Origin: CAWBYL01 sp963793025
GTDB lineage: Bacteria; Actinomycetota; Acidimicrobiia; Acidimicrobiales; Acidimicrobilacustridaceae
Direction: 5' to 3'
DNA: 64,000 nucleotides
Assembly (NCBI GenBank): GCA_963793025.1
Contig: CAWBYL010000006.1
Coordinates: 1,364,001 to 1,428,000 of the forward strand
The notes beneath the pieces are model-generated. The model worked only from the letters and a program-made list of their open reading frames with translations, was not told where the DNA came from and made no database searches. Below are positions 52,803 through 62,654 of this stretch, in pieces (within the stretch, counting starts at the first letter, position 1; every line of letters begins with the position of its first letter). Both the position numbers and the translations under genes were made by a program.

Positions 52803-54667
52803 TCAGAGCGAGGCACCCTCGGGGTGCGCGGCGGTCATGAGCGACACGGCCGAGGCCACGAGCCCGTCGGCGTCGAGGCCGAGGTGGCGAAGGATCGCGT
52901 CGGGCTTGCCGTGGGGGATGTAGGCCGACGGGACACCCAGGACCCGGACCCGGGTCTCGGCGCCGCCGACGGTGAGCTCGCCGAGCCGGTCGGCCACGGC
53001 CATGCCCACCCCGCCGTCGCGCAGCCCGTCCTCGATGGTGATCACGTACGGGTGGCGGGCGGCGTCGGCCAGCATCTCGGGATCGAGCGGCTTGACGACC
53101 CGTGCGTCCCAGAGGGTGACCGAGCGTCCGTCGGCGGCCAGGGTGGCGGCCGCCGCCTCGGCGGCGTCGAGCATCTTGCCCACGCTGATGATGCAGAGCT
53201 CGTCGCCGGTGCGGAGGCGGCGTCCGTGGAGACCCTCGCCGACCTCCTCGGGCCCGGCCTGGCGGGCCGCGGTCTTGGCCCACCGGATCGCCACCGGCCC
53301 CTCGGTGATCTCGAGGGCGTCGTGGAGCATCTGGCCGATCTCCTGGTACGAGGACGGCGCGAACACCGTCATCCCCGGGACCTTGGTGAGCAGCACCATG
53401 TCGAGCACGCCGTGGTGGCTGGGTCCGTCGTCGCCGGTGATGCCGGCCCGGTCGAGGCAGAACACCACGGGCTGGCGGTGGAGTCCGACGTCGAGGTTCA
53501 CCTGGTCGAAGGCCCGGGTGAGGAACGTCGAGTACACGGCGAAGACGGGTCGGAGGCCGCCGGCGGCCATACCCGCGGCGGCGGTCACCGCGTGCTGCTC
53601 GGCGATGCCGACGTCGATCATCCGACCGGGGAAGCGCTCGGCGAACGGCAGGAGACCGGTGGAGTCGGGCATGGCCGCGGTGATGGCCACCAAGTCGTCG
53701 CGGGACTCGCCCTCCTTGATGAGGGCTTCGGTGAACGCCGCGGTGTAGCTCCCCGGCTTCGGCGCGCCGATGTCGTGCATGCGCTTGATGGGGTCGTTCT
53801 CCGCCGGTCCGTAGCCTCGGCCCTTCTGGGTGAGCACGTGGATCACCTGGGGACCGCCCCGCATGGCGTCGGCGTTGCGCATGGCCGACTCGAGCGCCGG
53901 GATGTCGTGGCCGTCGAAGGGTCCCGCGTAGCGGACGCCGAGCGCCTCGAAGAACGCGGTCGGCTCCCACAGCTCGCGGATCGCCGCCTTGGTGGCCTCG
54001 AGGCCCCGCTCGAGGCGACCACCCACGACAGGCATCTCGCCCAGCACCTTCTCCAACTTCGCCTGGCGCCGCATGTACACGGGGTTGTTGCGGATCTTGA
54101 CCAGGCTCTCGCCGAGGCGGGAGACGGTCGGGGCGTAGGACCGGCCGTTGTCGTTCAGGATGATGATGCAGTCGCGGCCGGAGTGACCGAGGTTGTTGAG
54201 GCCCTCGAACGCCATCCCGCCCGTCATCGAACCGTCTCCGATGACGGCGATCACCCTGCGGCCCGCACCCTGGGGGAGGCCTGGGCCACCGCCAGCCCGT
54301 AGGCCCAGCTGAGCACCGTCGAGGCGTGGCTGTTCTCGATCCAGTCGTGATCGCTCTCCTCCCGGCTCGGGTAGCCCGACATGCCGTCGGCCTCGCGGAG
54401 CTTGGCGAAGCCGTCGGCCCGACCGGTGACGATCTTGTGGGGGTAGGCCTGGTGGCCGGTGTCCCACAAGATGATGTCGTTCGGCGAGTCGAACACCCGG
54501 TGCAAGGCCAGGGTGAGCTCGACCACGCCGAGGTTCGAGCCGAGGTGCCCGCCGTGGGTGGTGACCGACTCGACGATCAGCTGGCGCATCTCCTCGGCGA
54601 GGACGGCGAGCTGATCCTCGTCCAGCGCCTTGAGGTCGGCGGGCGAGTGGATGGACTCGAGGATCAT
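52803..54667 (-). pseudogene. dxs: 1-deoxy-D-xylulose-5-phosphate synthase, frameshifted in this sequence
   Basis: Dxs joins pyruvate and glyceraldehyde-3-phosphate, the first MEP-pathway step, with thiamine diphosphate. The N-terminus (MILESIHSPADLKALDEDQL, THGGHLGSNLGVVELTLALH, WDTGHQAYPHKIVTGR) is broken near 54268 inside a C run. One more C there restores 621 residues continuing RRVIAVIGDGSMTGGMAFEGLNN (ThDP/Mg GDG motif), then PFDGHDIPAL, DVGIAEQHAVTAAAGMA (catalytic Glu) and VFCLDRAGITGDDGPSHHG. All motifs are intact, so a homopolymer sequencing error is much more likely than loss of this usually essential enzyme. Its ATG overlaps the PAP2 gene stop. Confidence 0.92.
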
Positions 54668-55590
54668 GCGGTTCGTCCCTTGCCCGGGCCGCTGTGGAAG
54701 CTCTCTGCGGGCGTGGCGGAGAAGTTGTTGGCCGGGCCGGCCGGCGAAACGGTCTCGGCGGGACCCGTGGTCACGGTAGCGCTTCCCCGGCCTCGCCTGG
54801 CCATCAGGGCGGCCAGGCGGGACCCGGCCAGCCAGCCGATGCCGACCACGGCGGCGCCGCCCACCGCGTCGAGCCAGTAGTGGTTCCCGGTGACGACGAC
54901 GGTGAGGAGGGTGACCATCGGGTAGAGCACGGCGAGCACCTTCGTGCTGCGATGGCGAACGCGCGGGACGAGCACGAGAGCGCACCACAAGGCCCAGCCC
55001 ACGTGGAGGCTGGGCATGGCTGCGTACTGGTTGGACACCGCGGCCATGCCCGACGTGCCGAAGGACCACAGCCCACCGTGGACCGCCAGCGTGTCGACGA
55101 AGTGAGGCAGACCATCGGCCGCGGCGGACGGACCGGCCCCGTACACGCAGTCGCAGAGGAGCCGGGGCGGCATGAGGGGGAAGAGCGAGAAGCCGACCAG
55201 GGCGAGGCCGGTGGCGATCAGGATCGTGTTGCGCCACACGGGGTAGTCGCGTGGGTGACGCCAGGCCAGCCACACCAGCACCCCGGCGGTCACGACGAAG
55301 TGGAACGAGCCGTAGAAGATGTTGAGGGCCCGCAACAACCCCGGTGCCCCGAGGAACCAGGACTGGACCGCAGCCTCGTTGAACACGCCGAGGAAGCGTT
55401 CGGCGTCGATGATCCGCACGGCGTTCACGTAGGCGTGGCGGGCCCCCACAGACGCCGAACCGAACTGGTTCCGCACCAGCGTGTAGACGGCGTAGAAGCC
55501 GACGATGTAGCCGATCTCGCGCCACCAGTGGATCGTGGGTTCGGTCTCGACCTGCGGGTCGGCGGAGCGGTCCGCCGTCGAGACCGTCAC
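54664..55590 (-). CDS. PAP2-superfamily membrane protein (inositol-phosphotransferase-like)
   Basis: A protein of 308 residues with about six TM helices. The phosphatase motifs are partly visible: PSLHVGWALW (PSxH motif 2) and TGNHYWLDAVGGA (motif 3, HxxxD). The first motif region (LFPLMPPRLLCDCVYG) is of the inositolphosphotransferase/Aur1 type found in actinobacteria. These enzymes act on lipid phosphates at the outer membrane face. The GTG overlaps the stop of the UPF0104 gene, and its stop overlaps dxs (ATGA), so the three form an operon, suggesting isoprenoid or envelope lipid metabolism. Confidence 0.85.
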   Translation of the reverse strand: MTVSTADRSADPQVETEPTIHWWREIGYIVGFYAVYTLVRNQFGSASVGARHAYVNAVRIIDAERFLGVFNEAAVQSWFLGAPGLLRALNIFYGSFHFVVTAGVLVWLAWRHPRDYPVWRNTILIATGLALVGFSLFPLMPPRLLCDCVYGAGPSAAADGLPHFVDTLAVHGGLWSFGTSGMAAVSNQYAAMPSLHVGWALWCALVLVPRVRHRSTKVLAVLYPMVTLLTVVVTGNHYWLDAVGGAAVVGIGWLAGSRLAALMARRGRGSATVTTGPAETVSPAGPANNFSATPAESFHSGPGKGRTA

Positions 55591-56699
55591 GCGAGGACGG
55601 TGCGGGATCGGCTCCCCACCGCGAACGCCGGAGCGCCGGCCAGGCTGACCAGGAGGTTCAGCGCGTAGAGGACCAGGCCCAGGGCCACCGCCTGCTCGGC
55701 GGGAACTCCGAGCGGGGTGAGGAACAGGACGAAGGCGCCTTCTCGGACACCGAGGCCGGAGATGCCGATGGGCAGGACCTGGGCGATGAGGACCGCCGGG
55801 AAGAAGGCCAGCAGGGGGGTGAAGCCGAGCCATCCGAAGCCGAGGGCGGCGGCCACCATGAGGGCGGCTGCGCACAGCACCAGCTGATAGGCGAGACCGG
55901 CGAGCACGAGCCCGGCGGCCGCACGCGGGTGGGTGCGGAGCTGAGCCAGACCGTCGTGCACGGCGCCGACGAACCGGCGCCAGCCGACCCCGGCCGAGAA
56001 GCGCCCACCGAGCCGGGGGTGGTCGGCGGCGACGAGGAGGACGACGAGAGCGACGAGCGTGCCGGCGGCCACTCCGAGGGCGATGGCGGTGGCCCGGCCC
56101 AGCTCGCGCAGTCCGGGGTTGACGGCCAGCCCGAAGAACGTGATCAGAGGAAGCACCAGCCAGCCCGTGAGCCGTTCCAACACGACCGAGGCGAAGGTGT
56201 CGGCCGAGGCGCCGTTGTCCTTCGACAGTCGAGACACGCGCAGGACGTCCCCGCCGATGGTGGTGGGCAGGACGTTGGAGACGAACTGCCCGGCCAGGCA
56301 GAGCGACACCAGCGGCCGCAGCGCGGTGCGCTGGCCCATGGCGTGCAGCACCTGCTGCCAGCGAACGGCGGAGAGCACCATTCCGGCCAGGGTGAGCAGC
56401 GCAGCACCGAGCAGCCACAGGCCGGTCGAGCGTTCCCACTCGGGCGCCACGTCCCCCCACTCGAAGCTCGGGAAGCGGGTGTAGACGACGCCGAGCATGA
56501 CGACGCTGGCCGCGATTCGCAGCGGGAGGACCCACCGCCGTCGGGGCTGGCGGCGGGTGCCGGCGGTCTCGGCCACGGTCACCAACTCGCTCACCGAGTC
56601 CTGGGCCAGGTGGTCGAGACCGGGGAGATCGGCGCCGGTCGGTCGGTCGTCGGCGCCACCGGCCGGCAGGCCGGGTTCCGAGGTCGACCGATCACTCAT
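55587..56699 (-). CDS. UPF0104 / lysylphosphatidylglycerol-synthase-type membrane protein
   Basis: A protein of 370 residues with a 65-residue Pro/Gly/Ser-rich cytoplasmic start, then about eight TM helices. The family cores are LAGQFVSNVLPTTIGGDVLRVSRL and VLIAQVLPIGISGLGVREGAFVLFL, both with the conserved GG/E pairs of the LPG-synthase TM region. Proteins of this type act as lipid flippases or unknown membrane factors; no soluble aminoacyl-transferase domain is attached. The ATG starts MSDRSTSEPG; the stop overlaps the PAP2 gene. Confidence 0.86.
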   Translation of the reverse strand: MSDRSTSEPGLPAGGADDRPTGADLPGLDHLAQDSVSELVTVAETAGTRRQPRRRWVLPLRIAASVVMLGVVYTRFPSFEWGDVAPEWERSTGLWLLGAALLTLAGMVLSAVRWQQVLHAMGQRTALRPLVSLCLAGQFVSNVLPTTIGGDVLRVSRLSKDNGASADTFASVVLERLTGWLVLPLITFFGLAVNPGLRELGRATAIALGVAAGTLVALVVLLVAADHPRLGGRFSAGVGWRRFVGAVHDGLAQLRTHPRAAAGLVLAGLAYQLVLCAAALMVAAALGFGWLGFTPLLAFFPAVLIAQVLPIGISGLGVREGAFVLFLTPLGVPAEQAVALGLVLYALNLLVSLAGAPAFAVGSRSRTVLA

Positions 56700-56985
56700 G
56701 GCCAACAGTCTAGGAACGGGTGGCCGCGAGGCGACGGGCAGGTGGCCACCAGGTGGCAGATCGGGCTCGCACCGCCGGTGGATCGAGACTGGAGGGCGGC
56801 CAACCGGTCCCACCCATCGCGTCGTCGCCCGCTCGGCGCCCCATCGCCCGTCCTCTCCCGATCACGCTTTCCGTGGGCGTGGGGTCACGATATGTGGGTT
56901 CTGGGTGGCGTGACGGTTTCGCCCGCAGGCATGATGGAGGACCGGTGGGAGCGGACCCGCCGACCGATGCGGGAGGCGGGCACCG
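56700..56985. other. Divergent intergenic region
   Basis: There is no gene of its own here. It must contain the promoters of the UPF0104-PAP2-dxs operon (leftwards) and of the lipoprotein at 56986 (rightwards). An AT-richer patch (CACGATATGTGGGTTCTGG near 56886) is the most promoter-like sequence. No strong palindrome was seen. Confidence 0.4.
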
Positions 56986-57915
56986 ATGACGAGCGACCGA
57001 GTGGGGCCCGGTCGGGTGCGACGGGCGGCGGCGGCGGCGGTCGTCGGCGGGGTGGTGATCGTGGCTGCCGCCTGCGGATCGGGCGCCGACCGGTCCACCA
57101 TCGTGGAGACCAACGACCCCGGACGCCCGGCAGCCGAGGCGCTGGCCCGGGCCAGCGAGACGACCGGTGCGGTGGAGACGGGTCGGATGCGGGCGACCTA
57201 CACGGTCAGCGGCGTCGCCGGCGGCGAGTCGATCGACGCCACCATGGTGGCCGAAGGGGCGTTCGCCGACTTCGGACGGCAAGCCGAGCTCACCATCGAC
57301 ATGACCCCGATGCTCGGGCAGATGGGCGACGGCCAGGACGTTCCCGACTCCTTCGTGGTGCGGGAGATCGTCGACGGGACCACCGTGTACCTGCGCATGG
57401 ACCTGGGCGGGGTCGGGTCGGATCTCGGGCTCGGGGGATGGATGAAGATGGACGTCGGTGAGCTGGACCAGGCTCCCACGGGCCTCGGCGGTCTCACCGG
57501 TGGCATGACGGGAGGTCCACAGGGCTTCCTCGAGTCGACGAAGGGCGCGGGAGCGACCGTCGAGCAGACCGGCGAGGACGAGATCGACGGTGCCCACGTC
57601 ACCGTGTACGCCGGCAGCATCGACCCCCAGGACGCAGTTGCCCAGGCCGATCCGGACAAGGCCGACGAAGTCCGTCAACTCATGGACCAGATGGGCATGA
57701 CCGCTTCGTTCCCCTTCACCGCCTACGTCGACGACGACGGGATGGTCCGCCGACTCGAGATGACCATGGAGATGACCGTCGCCGGCTCCACGATGAGGAT
57801 GGCAGGGGTCATCGACCTCTACGACTTCGGAGCGCCGGTGACGATCACCCCGCCGTCGGCCGACGAGGTCCGCGACCTCAGCTCCATGTTCGGCTCCCTC
57901 ATGCAGTCGAGCTGA
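56986..57915 (+). CDS. LppX/LprG-like putative lipoprotein
   Basis: A lipoprotein of 309 residues with signal RRAAAAAVVGGVVIVAAACG (lipobox VAAAC). The mature part is beta-rich and acidic: alternating strands such as MRATYTVSGVAGGESIDATMVAEGA, SFVVREIVDGTTVYLRMDLGG and FTAYVDDDGMVRRLEMTMEM. The pattern resembles LppX/LprAFG lipid-carrier lipoproteins. Met residues are unusually frequent. No partner gene is clearly linked. Confidence 0.75.
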   Translation: MTSDRVGPGRVRRAAAAAVVGGVVIVAAACGSGADRSTIVETNDPGRPAAEALARASETTGAVETGRMRATYTVSGVAGGESIDATMVAEGAFADFGRQAELTIDMTPMLGQMGDGQDVPDSFVVREIVDGTTVYLRMDLGGVGSDLGLGGWMKMDVGELDQAPTGLGGLTGGMTGGPQGFLESTKGAGATVEQTGEDEIDGAHVTVYAGSIDPQDAVAQADPDKADEVRQLMDQMGMTASFPFTAYVDDDGMVRRLEMTMEMTVAGSTMRMAGVIDLYDFGAPVTITPPSADEVRDLSSMFGSLMQSS

Positions 57916-57956
57916 GCCGTCCGTCCGGCCCCGGCCGGTCGGACCTGGGGCAGCGA

Positions 57957-58343
57957 TCAGATCGAACCCGAGGCCTTGGCCACGAAGTGCTCGGCGTCGA
58001 CCACGACCCTCATGACCCGTCCCACCGCGACCAGGCCGCGGTCGTCGTTCACCGACACGGTGAAGGCCAGGCGGCGACCGGTCACCTTCTCCACGGTGGC
58101 CTCGGCCACGACCTTGTGGCCGACGGCCGACGGCGCCAGGTGGTCGAGCTGCACCTTCATCCCGACCGTGGTCTGACCGGGCTCGAGCTCGGGGGCGGCG
58201 GCGGTGAAGGCCGCCTCCTCGCACAGGGCCAGGAGCCGGGGGGTGGCGAGGACGGCCACGTCACCGGAGTGGAGGGCGATGGCCGTGTCGGCGTCGGTGA
58301 CCACCAGCTCGACCGTGGCGCTCTGGCCGGGTTGTACGGGCAT
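57957..58343 (-). CDS. Hot-dog thioesterase, fluoroacetyl-CoA-thioesterase-like family
   Basis: A small hot-dog-fold protein of 128 residues: MPVQPGQSATVELVVTDAD start, VLATPRLLALCEEAAFTAAAPEL (helix with Glu-Glu-Ala, typical of FlK-like thioesterases), TTVGMKVQLDHLAPSAVGHKV and KVTGRRLAFTVSVNDDRGLVAVG. The active-site Thr/Glu/His set of FlK is present in form (Thr in ATP, Glu in CEEA, His in LDHLA). It hydrolyses acyl-CoA; the substrate is unknown. Convergent with the lipoprotein and divergent from tldD. Confidence 0.88.
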   Translation of the reverse strand: MPVQPGQSATVELVVTDADTAIALHSGDVAVLATPRLLALCEEAAFTAAAPELEPGQTTVGMKVQLDHLAPSAVGHKVVAEATVEKVTGRRLAFTVSVNDDRGLVAVGRVMRVVVDAEHFVAKASGSI

Positions 58344-58478
58344 CGGCGGTACGCTACGCCGCCCACGGCCGCCCGGCCAGCCCCCGCCTCCGCTGCTCGC
58401 GCGAGGTGGTCGGAGCCGGGCGGCGACGAGAACTCGGGTGGCGCCTCGGGCACCCCCGGCCCACGAGAGGACCGCACC

Positions 58479-59870
58479 GTGATCGACGAAGCCGTACTCA
58501 ACCGAGTGCTGGGGACGGCCCTGCGCACCGGTGGCGAGTTCGCCGAGGTCTTCGCCGAGGACCGGCGCAACTCGTCGGCCCTGCTCGACGACGGCCGGGT
58601 CGAGGAGCTCACCTCGGGTCGCGATCGAGGCGCCGGGATCCGGGTGGTCGTGGGCGACACCACCGGCTTCGCCCACACCGCCGATCTCAGCGAGGCCGGG
58701 CTGCGAGCCGCGGCCGAGGCCGCCGCCGCCGCCGCACGAGGTGGAGGTGGGGGCACCCGTACCGTGGCCCTGACCCGCCGGACCGCCTCGCGGGGCTACG
58801 AGATCGAGACCTACCCGGCCGACGTGGCCAAGGCCCGCAAGGTCGAGCTGCTCACCCGGGCCGACGACGTCGCCCGGTCGGCCTCCGACGCCATCTCGCA
58901 GGTGTCGGTGAGCTACGGCGACAACCGTCGCCGCATCCTGGTGGCCAACTCCGACGGCCTTCTGGCCGAGGACGACACCGTCCGCACCTTCTTCTCCGTG
59001 AACTGCGTGGCCACCGGCGACACCGGCATGCAGACCGGCCGCGAGAGCGTCGGGCAGACGGTCGGCTTCGAGTTGTTCGACATGTACGACATCGACGAGC
59101 TCGCCCGGCGCGCCGCCGATCGGGCCCTCACCAAGCTGTCGGCCCGGCCCGCACCGAGCGGGCAGATGCCGGTCGTCATCGGTTCGGGGGGCGGCGGGGT
59201 GCTGTTCCACGAAGCGTGCGGCCACGGGCTCGAAGCCGATCTGGTGGCCAAGGGGGCGTCGGTCTTCGGCGGACGGGTCGGCCAGCGCGTCGCCAGCCCC
59301 GGCGTCACCGTCGTCGACGACGGCACGATGGCCCGGGAGTGGGGGAACTTCGCCGTCGACGACGAGGGCAACCCGGCCCAGCGCAACGTGCTGATCGACG
59401 ACGGCATGCTCACCGACTACATGTGGGACCACCTCCGGGCCCGCAAGGACGGTCGGGCCAGCTCGGGCAACGGGCGGCGCCAGAGCTACCAGCACCTCCC
59501 GATGGTGCGCATGACCAACACGTACCTCCTGGCCGGCACCGACGACCCCGACGACATCGTCGCCTCCACCGAGAAGGGCGTGTTCGTGAAGCACCTCGGC
59601 GGCGGTCAGGTGAACACCGCCACCGGCGACTTCGTCTTCGGCATGACCGAGGCCTACCTGATCGAGGGCGGCGAGATCACCGAACCGCTCCGTGAGGGCA
59701 ACCTCATCGGCAACGGCCCCGAGGTGTTGCAGCGCATCGACGCCCTCGGCGACGACTTCGCCATGGGCCCGCCGGGGACCTGCGGCAAGGACGGTCAGGG
59801 CGTCCCCGTCGGTGACGGCGTGCCCACCCTGCGGGTGTCGTCGCTCACCATCGGCGGTACCGCCGCATGA
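58479..59870 (+). CDS. tldD: TldD-type metalloprotease
   Basis: The catalytic half of the TldD/TldE peptidase. The 463 residues show an N-terminal domain with FAEVFAEDRRNSSALLDDGRVE, then the metal site in LFHEACGHGLEAD (HExxxH, about residue 246), a Cys-rich end region (GPPGTCGKDGQGVP), and QHLPMVRMTNTYLLAGTDD. The zinc enzyme unwinds and cleaves peptides threaded into a central cavity, for example RiPP leaders or antitoxins. The start is GTG after GAGAGG. It overlaps tldE (ATGA), the usual partner. Confidence 0.93.
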   Translation: MIDEAVLNRVLGTALRTGGEFAEVFAEDRRNSSALLDDGRVEELTSGRDRGAGIRVVVGDTTGFAHTADLSEAGLRAAAEAAAAAARGGGGGTRTVALTRRTASRGYEIETYPADVAKARKVELLTRADDVARSASDAISQVSVSYGDNRRRILVANSDGLLAEDDTVRTFFSVNCVATGDTGMQTGRESVGQTVGFELFDMYDIDELARRAADRALTKLSARPAPSGQMPVVIGSGGGGVLFHEACGHGLEADLVAKGASVFGGRVGQRVASPGVTVVDDGTMAREWGNFAVDDEGNPAQRNVLIDDGMLTDYMWDHLRARKDGRASSGNGRRQSYQHLPMVRMTNTYLLAGTDDPDDIVASTEKGVFVKHLGGGQVNTATGDFVFGMTEAYLIEGGEITEPLREGNLIGNGPEVLQRIDALGDDFAMGPPGTCGKDGQGVPVGDGVPTLRVSSLTIGGTAA

Positions 59871-61210
59871 GCGAGGAGCTCCTCGCTCTGGCCGACCGGG
59901 TCGTGGCCATGGCCCGGCCCGGCGAGCAGGTCGAGGCCGTGGTGGTCAGGGGGACCGACACCGAGGTGAAGGTCTACGGCGGCGACGTCGAGTCGCTCTC
60001 GTCGGCCCAGTCCCAGGGGGTCGGCATCCGGGTGGTCGTCGACGGCCGGCAGGGTTTTGCCTACGCCGGATCGCTCGACGAGACGGTCGTGGCCGAGACC
60101 CTCGAGGACGCCCGGGACAACGCCGGATTCGCCACCTTCGATCCCCACGCCGGCCTGGCCGACCCCGACGGGGTCGAGGTCCTCGACCTCGACCTCTACC
60201 GGTCGGCGCTGGAGACCTTCCCGGCCGAGGACAAGGTGGCCCTCGCCGCCGAGGTCGAGCGGGCGGTGCTCGCCGCTGATCCGCGCATCTCGGGGATCGA
60301 GTCGGCGGAGTACATGGACTCGCTGTCGGAGGCGGCGGTGGTCACCACGACGGGGATCCGTTCGGTGGGTCGCGACTCGAGCTGCTACGTGGCCACCTAC
60401 GCCATGGCCGGGGACGGCGCCGACACCCAGACCGGCTTCGGCTTCTCGGTGGGCCGCGAGCCCGCCGACCTCGATCCGGGTCGGGCCGCGGCCGACGCCG
60501 CCGGGCGCGCCACCCGCATGCTCGGCGCCGAGAAGCCGCCGTCGGGCCGGCTCACGATCGTCCTCGACCCCTGGGTGACCGCCCAGTTCCTCGGCATCCT
60601 CGCCCACACCCTCAACGGTGACGCCGTGCTCAAGGGCCGTTCGTTGTTCGCCGACCGCCTCGGCGAGCAGGTGGCCTCGCCTCTGCTCACGCTGGTCGAC
60701 GATCCGACCGACACCCGGGCCTTCACGGCCACCGACACCGACGGCGAGGGTCTGGCGGCGCGCCGCAACGTGCTCGTCGAGGACGGCAGCCTCCGCCGCT
60801 TCGTGCACAACGCCTACACCGCTCGGCGGGCCGGAACCACGAGCACCGGCAACGCGGTGCGGGGGTTCAAGAGCACCCCGTCGGTCGGGTGCATGGCCGT
60901 CTCCCTGCTCCCCGGCACGACCGATCCCGCCGCCATGGTGGCGGCGGTGTCCGACGGCATCCTCGTCGTCGACGTGTCGGGTCTGCACTCGGGCGTGAAC
61001 CCGGTCAGCGGCGACTTCTCCACCGGGGCCGAGGGCGTCCGGATCCGCAACGGCGAGCTGGCCGAGCCGGTGCGGGAGTTCACCATCGCCTCGACCCTGC
61101 AGCGCATGCTCCACGACGTCCAGGCCGTCGGCTCGGACCTCGAGTTCCTGCCCATGAACGCGGCCGGCGTGAGCCTGGTGGTGGGCGACGTGACCATCTC
61201 CGGGTCGTGA
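59867..61210 (+). CDS. tldE: TldE/PmbA-type protein
   Basis: The non-catalytic partner of TldD. The 447 residues have AVVVRGTDTEVKVYGGDVESLSSAQSQG, RRFVHNAYTARRAGTTSTGNAVRG, SGVNPVSGDFSTGAEGVRI and the C-terminal FTIASTLQRML. No HExxxH motif is present. It is overlapped with tldD and with the paralogous gene at 61207. Together they form the heterodimeric ring that admits unfolded peptides. Confidence 0.92.
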   Translation: MSEELLALADRVVAMARPGEQVEAVVVRGTDTEVKVYGGDVESLSSAQSQGVGIRVVVDGRQGFAYAGSLDETVVAETLEDARDNAGFATFDPHAGLADPDGVEVLDLDLYRSALETFPAEDKVALAAEVERAVLAADPRISGIESAEYMDSLSEAAVVTTTGIRSVGRDSSCYVATYAMAGDGADTQTGFGFSVGREPADLDPGRAAADAAGRATRMLGAEKPPSGRLTIVLDPWVTAQFLGILAHTLNGDAVLKGRSLFADRLGEQVASPLLTLVDDPTDTRAFTATDTDGEGLAARRNVLVEDGSLRRFVHNAYTARRAGTTSTGNAVRGFKSTPSVGCMAVSLLPGTTDPAAMVAAVSDGILVVDVSGLHSGVNPVSGDFSTGAEGVRIRNGELAEPVREFTIASTLQRMLHDVQAVGSDLEFLPMNAAGVSLVVGDVTISGS

Positions 61211-62592
61211 CCGCTCCCGTCTCCTCGCGGGTCGAGCCGGCCGACGAGGAGACCGCCGATCTCCTCGCCGTCGCCGAACGGGTGGCGGCCCGGGCCCGGT
61301 CCGGCGAGCAGGTCGAGGCCTTCGTCGCCCGCTCCTCCTACACGACGGTCCGGGCCCACGGGGGCGAGGTCGAGAGCTTCACCGCGGCCAGCACCGCAGG
61401 GATCGGCGTTCGGGTGGTTCGTGATCACCGGCAGGGCTTCGCCTGGGCCGGCACCCTCGATGACGACGTCGTCGCCGAGACGCTGCTCGAGGCCCGCGAC
61501 AACGCCGAGTTCGCCGAGCCCGACGAATGGGTTGGTCTGGCCGAGCCCGACGGGGTGGCGGCGGTGCCCTTCGACGCCTTCGACCCGGCCGTCTCCGCCA
61601 TGGCCCCCGAACGCAAGATCGAGCTGGCCCTCCAGCTGGAGCGGATGGTCCGCGCCGGCGACGCCCGCATCACCGGGGTGCGGGTGGCGTCGTTCTCCGA
61701 CTCCTCGAGCCGGTTCGCGGTGGCCGGCAGCACCGGCGTGGCCGGGGCCGGCCGGGGTGCCTGGTGTTCGATGGGCGTGCTCGCCCTGTCATCGGACGGC
61801 GACGAGAACTACACCGGCTCGGGATCGACGGTCGGCTTCCGACCCGACGATCTCGACCTCGACGAAGCGGCGGGAGATGCCGTGCTGCGGGCCACCCGGC
61901 TCTTCGGTGCCCGCCCGCAGCCCTCGCAGCGCCTGGCCGTGGTCCTCGAACCGCGCCTCGCCGCGTCGATCGTCGGCCTCCTCGGCTCGACCCTGTCGGG
62001 CGAGCGCGTGCTGAAGGGCCGCTCGCCGTTCGCCGACCGACTCGGCGAAGCGGTGGCCGTGCCCGGTCTGACCCTCGTCGACGACCCCACCGACCACCGC
62101 TCCTTCGCGGCCGACACCTACGACGGCGAGGGCCTCGCCTGTCGCCGCAACACGCTGGTCGACGGTGGCGTGCTGCAGGGGTTCCTGTACGACAGCGCGG
62201 CGGGGCGCCGGGCCGGGCACCCCAGCACCGGTTCGGCGGTGCGGGGGGTGTCGTCGACGCCAGGCGTCGGCTGTCAGGCCCTGGCGGTGGCTCCGGGACA
62301 CGGCACCCACGACGAGCTGGTCGCCGGCGTGGAACGGGGTCTCTACGTGCAGTCCATGACCGGATGGCACTCGGGGGTCAACGCCGTGAGCGGCGACTTC
62401 TCGGTGGGGGCCGAGGGCCTCATGATCCGCGACGGCCAGCTGGCCGAGCCGGTGCGCGAGGTCACCCTCGCCTCGACGTTGCAGCGCCTGCTCCTCGATG
62501 TGGTGGCCATCGGAGCCGACGTCGAATGGCTGCCCGGCGGCACCGGGTGCCCCACCCTCGTCATCGGCGACGTCTCGCTCAGCGGCACCTGA
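61207..62592 (+). CDS. Second TldE/PmbA paralogue
   Basis: A protein of 461 residues, clearly paralogous to the preceding one: AFVARSSYTTVRAHGGEVESFTAAST, VLKGRSPFADRLGEAVAVPGLTLVDDPTDHRSF, GFLYDSAAGRRAGHPSTGSAVRG and SGVNAVSGDFSVGAEGL. No HExxxH. Similar length, but the sequences have diverged well beyond recent duplication. The start is a GTG overlapping tldE. Either it forms an alternative heterodimer with TldD or a three-way complex. Confidence 0.9.
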   Translation: MTAPVSSRVEPADEETADLLAVAERVAARARSGEQVEAFVARSSYTTVRAHGGEVESFTAASTAGIGVRVVRDHRQGFAWAGTLDDDVVAETLLEARDNAEFAEPDEWVGLAEPDGVAAVPFDAFDPAVSAMAPERKIELALQLERMVRAGDARITGVRVASFSDSSSRFAVAGSTGVAGAGRGAWCSMGVLALSSDGDENYTGSGSTVGFRPDDLDLDEAAGDAVLRATRLFGARPQPSQRLAVVLEPRLAASIVGLLGSTLSGERVLKGRSPFADRLGEAVAVPGLTLVDDPTDHRSFAADTYDGEGLACRRNTLVDGGVLQGFLYDSAAGRRAGHPSTGSAVRGVSSTPGVGCQALAVAPGHGTHDELVAGVERGLYVQSMTGWHSGVNAVSGDFSVGAEGLMIRDGQLAEPVREVTLASTLQRLLLDVVAIGADVEWLPGGTGCPTLVIGDVSLSGT

Positions 62593-62654
62593 GCCCGGGG
62601 TCGGCCGAGGGGGTCACAGCCTCTGCCGGCGACCGGCACGTCACCAGGAGTCGA

